Assembly: GCA_033764445.1 (NCBI GenBank) | Contig: JANRIZ010000071.1 | Span: 1 to 6,117 of the forward strand | Direction of reading: 5' to 3' | DNA: 6,117 nucleotides | Origin: JANRIZ01 sp033764445 | GTDB taxonomy: Bacteria; Verrucomicrobiota; Verrucomicrobiia; JAWXBN01 | Part shown: positions 3,307 through 6,117 of the stretch, in pieces | How the letters are laid out: each line of letters starts with the position of its first letter | How positions within the stretch are numbered: position 1 is the first letter of the stretch | The notes under the pieces: model-generated | What the model saw: the letters and a program-made list of their open reading frames with translations, nothing else | What the model was told of the DNA's origin: nothing | Databases searched by the model: none | Made by a program: the position numbers and the translations under genes

Positions 3307-6054
3307 ATGACCACCGACACGCTCCGGACCCTGGCCGCCGCGGCACCCGACCCGGCCCTGGCCTCCAATCATTTGATCCGTCTGGGCGAGGCACTCGGGA
3401 GTGAGCCCTGGCCCGAGGTTCTGGACACCCATCCGCATTTTGCCAAAGCCCTGGTCCATCTGCTGGGGTACTCGGTGCCCGCCTCCAATCTGCTGATCTG
3501 TCATCCGGTCTATCTGCCATGGCTCCTGTCCCCCGAAATGCGAGATTCACCCCGGTCGGCCCCCCGGCTTCGGGCGGAATTTTCACCCGGCGGGCCGGCA
3601 ACCACCGGGACGGAACCAAAACTCAACGCCCTGCGGACCCTCAAGGAACGGGAAATGCTGCGCATCGCCTTCCGCGATCTGGGCGGATTGGCATCCTTTG
3701 CGGAAACCGTCCACGACCTGTCCCTGCTGGCCGACGTGTGCGTGCAACGCGCCCTGGAAATCCTGCAGGCGGATTTCGACAAACGCCTGGGGGCGCGTCC
3801 TCCGACCCCCTTCAGTGTCATCGCCCTGGGAAAACTGGGCGGGCAGGAACTCAACTTTCATTCGGATATCGACATCATCTATGTCTACGAGGCCGAGGGG
3901 GACATGCGCCCGGGCCTGACCCACCACGAATATTTTACGCGTCTGGCCCAGTCCCTCACCCACGAAGTCTCCCGGAAAACCGCGGAGGGTCAGCTTTTCC
4001 GGGTGGATTTGCGCCTGCGGCCGGAGGGGGAGTCCGGCCCGATTGTGCGGTCGCTGGAAAGCTACGAAAATTATTACGCGGCGTTCGGGGAAACATGGGA
4101 ACGGATGATGCTCCAGAAAGCCCGGCACATGGCCGGGGACGCGGAACTATCCTACGGGTTCATCCAAAGTTTCCAGAGCTTCTGCCATCCGCGCCACCGC
4201 TCCGGGACGGTCCTGGCCGAGACCGCCCGGCTCAAGGCCCGCATCGAGCGCGAGGTGGTCGGCTCCGAACGGATCGACCGCCATGTCAAACTCGGGGCCG
4301 GGGGCATCCGCGAAATCGAGTTCATTGTCCAGGTCCACCAGCTGCTCGACGGGGCGCACCAACCCCTGCTCCAGTCCCCGCAGACATTGAAGGTTCTCGG
4401 GGCGCTGCATGCGCTGGGAATCATGTCCCGGGAGGACTTTCACGACCTGCGCGATGCCTATGTTTTCCTGCGCACCGTCGAGCACCGCCTGCAACTGGCC
4501 GAATACCGGCAGACCCATACCATCCCCGCAGACCCCGCCGCCCAGACCCGCCTGGCCTGCTCGCTGGGTTTTTGCTCGGGCAGCCTTTTCTGGGAAACCC
4601 TCGAAAAACACACGGGCCGTGTGCGGCACATTTTCACCCGGACTTTCGCACAGCACGCCCCGGAGCAAAATCAGGAGGCGGATCTGACCCAGGCCGGTTT
4701 CTGGGATGTGGAGACCGCCGGACCACTCTGGAACTCTCTGAGGGACGGACGCGCCGACGCCCATGTCGGCCCCCGGGTGCGGCAGAATTTCGAACGATTG
4801 AGCCCGGTCCTTCTCCATCATCTCCGCTCCCTGGGAAATCCGGACCTCGCCCTGGGCAGTCTCGAACGGTTTGTCGAGGTCTACGGCTCCCGTGCCCCGC
4901 TCTACGACACCTTTGCCTCCAGCCCGAAGGTGCTCGAACTGCTCTTGCGCGTCTTTGACAGCAGCCGTTTCCTGACCGATGTGCTGCTGCGGCGTCCGGG
5001 TCTCTTCGAGGAGGTGGCCCGCGGCGGGGAACTCGACACGCTCAAATCCGTTGCGGATTTTTCCCGGGACATCCAGGCCTTCATCCAAAAGGAAAATTTT
5101 GCCGGCCAACTCCGCCTGTATCGGCGGGGGGAAATTTTCCGCATCGCCCTGCGGGACCTCATGGGTCTGGCCCCTCTTGCGGACCTCACCCTTGAATATT
5201 CCAATCTGGCCGGGGCCTGCCTGCAGGCGGTGGTCTGCACCGAACGGGACCGCCACCATGAAATCCCGCCCCTGTCCGTCATTGCCCTGGGAAAATTCGG
5301 CGGACACGAACTCAGCTACGGATCGGACCTCGATCTGCTTTTTGTCGGCGGGTCCCCCGCCATGGCCCGCTCCATTCTCGCGGCCATGACCCGTCAGACC
5401 TCCGAGGGAATCGTCTTCCCCGCCGATGCCCGCCTGCGTCCGGAGGGGGAGGCGGGGGAATTGACACTCCCGCTGGCCGGATACGGACATTATTTTTCCG
5501 GACGCGCCCAGACCTGGGAACGCCAGAGTCTGCTGCGGGCCCGCTGTGTCGCCGGCGATGAATCCCTCGGCCGCGCCTTTCTGCAGTTTGCGGAGAGCGA
5601 AATCCGCAAACTCAAGACCGATCCCGCAAAAACCCGCGATGATTTTGCATCCATGCGGCGACGGATCGAGGAAGCGCGGGGTGGTGACGGGGAATACGAT
5701 TTGAAATGTTCGGCGGGCGGGCTGCTCGATCTCGAATTCCTCACGCAATATCTCCAGATTCTTCACGACGTCCGCGAACCCAACACCCTGGAGGCCCTGG
5801 CGCAAATTGCGGAAAGGGGGGGCATTTCCCCGGGGGAACTTGTCGGGCTCCGCGACGCCTACCTTTTTCTCCGCCGCGTTGAGATCACCCTGCGCCGGTT
5901 CGAGAATTCCCCTGTCAGCAAACTGCCCAGGGCCGACCGCGACATGGCCATCCTCCTGCGCCGGCTCGGAACGTCCCCGGACGATTTCTGGACCCCCTAC
6001 CGCGCCCACCGCAAAATGCTCCGCGAGTCTTACACGGCCCATCTTTTCGGTTGA
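3307..6054 (+). CDS. glnE: Bifunctional glutamine synthetase adenylyltransferase / adenylyl-removing enzyme
   Basis: GlnE attaches AMP to glutamine synthetase and removes it, tuning ammonia assimilation in response to PII signalling. From ATG 3307 it has 915 residues, close to the roughly 945 of the E. coli enzyme. Both nucleotidyltransferase halves are present. The N-terminal (adenylyl-removing) half has GKLGGQELNFHSDID (175-189, Asp187 and Asp189) and DLRLRPEGESG (from Asp234), then a helical domain beginning KLGAGGIREIEF (328-339). The C-terminal (adenylylating) half has GKFGGHELSYGSDLD (662-676, Asp674 and Asp676) and DARLRPEGEAG (from Asp707), then KCSAGGLLDLEF (800-811). All metal-binding aspartates remain, so both activities are expected. 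The stretch between SDLD and DARLRP is 14 residues shorter than its counterpart in the N half. TTG 3268 would add 13 residues. Neither start has a clear Shine-Dalgarno or the TANNNT-six-ATG arrangement, so the start is less certain than the identity. glnE follows the YkgJ-type gene by 82 bases with a hairpin between. Confidence 0.96.
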   Translation: MTTDTLRTLAAAAPDPALASNHLIRLGEALGSEPWPEVLDTHPHFAKALVHLLGYSVPASNLLICHPVYLPWLLSPEMRDSPRSAPRLRAEFSPGGPATTGTEPKLNALRTLKEREMLRIAFRDLGGLASFAETVHDLSLLADVCVQRALEILQADFDKRLGARPPTPFSVIALGKLGGQELNFHSDIDIIYVYEAEGDMRPGLTHHEYFTRLAQSLTHEVSRKTAEGQLFRVDLRLRPEGESGPIVRSLESYENYYAAFGETWERMMLQKARHMAGDAELSYGFIQSFQSFCHPRHRSGTVLAETARLKARIEREVVGSERIDRHVKLGAGGIREIEFIVQVHQLLDGAHQPLLQSPQTLKVLGALHALGIMSREDFHDLRDAYVFLRTVEHRLQLAEYRQTHTIPADPAAQTRLACSLGFCSGSLFWETLEKHTGRVRHIFTRTFAQHAPEQNQEADLTQAGFWDVETAGPLWNSLRDGRADAHVGPRVRQNFERLSPVLLHHLRSLGNPDLALGSLERFVEVYGSRAPLYDTFASSPKVLELLLRVFDSSRFLTDVLLRRPGLFEEVARGGELDTLKSVADFSRDIQAFIQKENFAGQLRLYRRGEIFRIALRDLMGLAPLADLTLEYSNLAGACLQAVVCTERDRHHEIPPLSVIALGKFGGHELSYGSDLDLLFVGGSPAMARSILAAMTRQTSEGIVFPADARLRPEGEAGELTLPLAGYGHYFSGRAQTWERQSLLRARCVAGDESLGRAFLQFAESEIRKLKTDPAKTRDDFASMRRRIEEARGGDGEYDLKCSAGGLLDLEFLTQYLQILHDVREPNTLEALAQIAERGGISPGELVGLRDAYLFLRRVEITLRRFENSPVSKLPRADRDMAILLRRLGTSPDDFWTPYRAHRKMLRESYTAHLFG

Positions 6055-6062
6055 TTCATTTG

Positions 6063-6117
6063 ATGAGTCACGTCACGGGCAAATCCATCTGTCTGAACCA
6101 CAAAACCCCATCCCAAT
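6063..6117 (+). CDS. Possible 5' end of a downstream gene, cut by the window edge
   Basis: An ATG eight bases after the glnE stop opens a frame of 18 codons that stays open to the window edge (MSHVTGKSICLNHKTPSQ). There is no Shine-Dalgarno and no TANNNT hexamer at the usual distance. The peptide is too short to recognise, and 18 open codons can occur by chance. It may equally be untranslated sequence downstream of glnE; no terminator hairpin is seen in these last 63 bases. Confidence 0.2.
   Translation, partial: MSHVTGKSICLNHKTPSQ

Noticed and set aside
3361..3490. A ten-base direct repeat GCCTCCAATC at 3361 and 3481, exactly 120 bases apart in glnE
   Set aside because: Both copies encode the same in-frame tripeptide ASN in the N-terminal region of GlnE. 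The surrounding bases and residues differ, so coincidence or a weak helical-repeat resemblance is enough to explain it.
3519..4958. A 479-codon plus-strand frame inside glnE in another phase
   Set aside because: The translation is rich in Pro, Arg and Gly with no domain pattern, typical of an out-of-phase reading of a GC-rich gene. glnE covers the same bases with convincing motifs.
4147..6042. A 631-codon open frame on the minus strand, antisense to glnE
   Set aside because: It lies entirely across glnE, which has clear family motifs throughout. Long antisense frames are expected in GC-rich genes with biased third positions. The translation shows no recognisable domain.

Overview
This is an ordinary-looking chromosomal segment of a GC-rich bacterium (about 60% GC by eye) carrying five intact housekeeping-type genes. 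They are an L,D-transpeptidase (minus strand), aspartate-semialdehyde dehydrogenase asd (plus), the 16S rRNA methyltransferase rsmH/mraW (minus), a small cysteine-rich YkgJ-type protein (plus) and the glutamine synthetase adenylyltransferase/deadenylylase glnE (plus). There is no sign of phage, transposon, CRISPR, tRNA or rRNA. No gap between genes exceeds about 110 bases, so almost everything is coding.

Layout. Bases 1-30 hold three imperfect 10-bp direct repeats beginning AATCTG, just past the 3' end of the transpeptidase gene. The transpeptidase (43-525, minus) and asd (590-1591, plus) diverge from a short region that seems to hold two overlapping promoters and an inverted repeat. asd and rsmH (1632-2681, minus) converge across a 40-base gap. 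rsmH and the YkgJ-type gene (2787-3224, plus) diverge across 105 bases. A small hairpin sits just after the YkgJ-type gene, followed by glnE (3307-6054, plus). A possible next gene begins at 6063 and runs off the window.

Organism. The RsmH protein has a basic N-terminal extension of about 50 residues and an SFHSGEDR motif. From memory this resembles RsmH of Verrucomicrobiota (Opitutae-like), and the AATCTG-type intergenic repeat and the scarcity of Shine-Dalgarno sites would be compatible. This is an inference from recollection, not a search result.

How the genes fit. Asd supplies aspartate semialdehyde, the branch point to meso-diaminopimelate, lysine, threonine and methionine. YkuD L,D-transpeptidases act on diaminopimelate-containing peptidoglycan, so the divergent asd/transpeptidase pair is loosely coherent. 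rsmH usually lies in the division/cell-wall (dcw) cluster but here stands apart from it. GlnE controls nitrogen assimilation and has no evident link to the others.

I did not find a new multi-gene system. The most notable signal is regulatory. Three of the five genes (transpeptidase, rsmH, YkgJ-type) have a -10-like TANNNT hexamer ending exactly six bases before the ATG and no usable Shine-Dalgarno, which predicts leaderless mRNAs. asd by contrast looks leadered, with its ribosome-binding region inside a predicted 5' hairpin.
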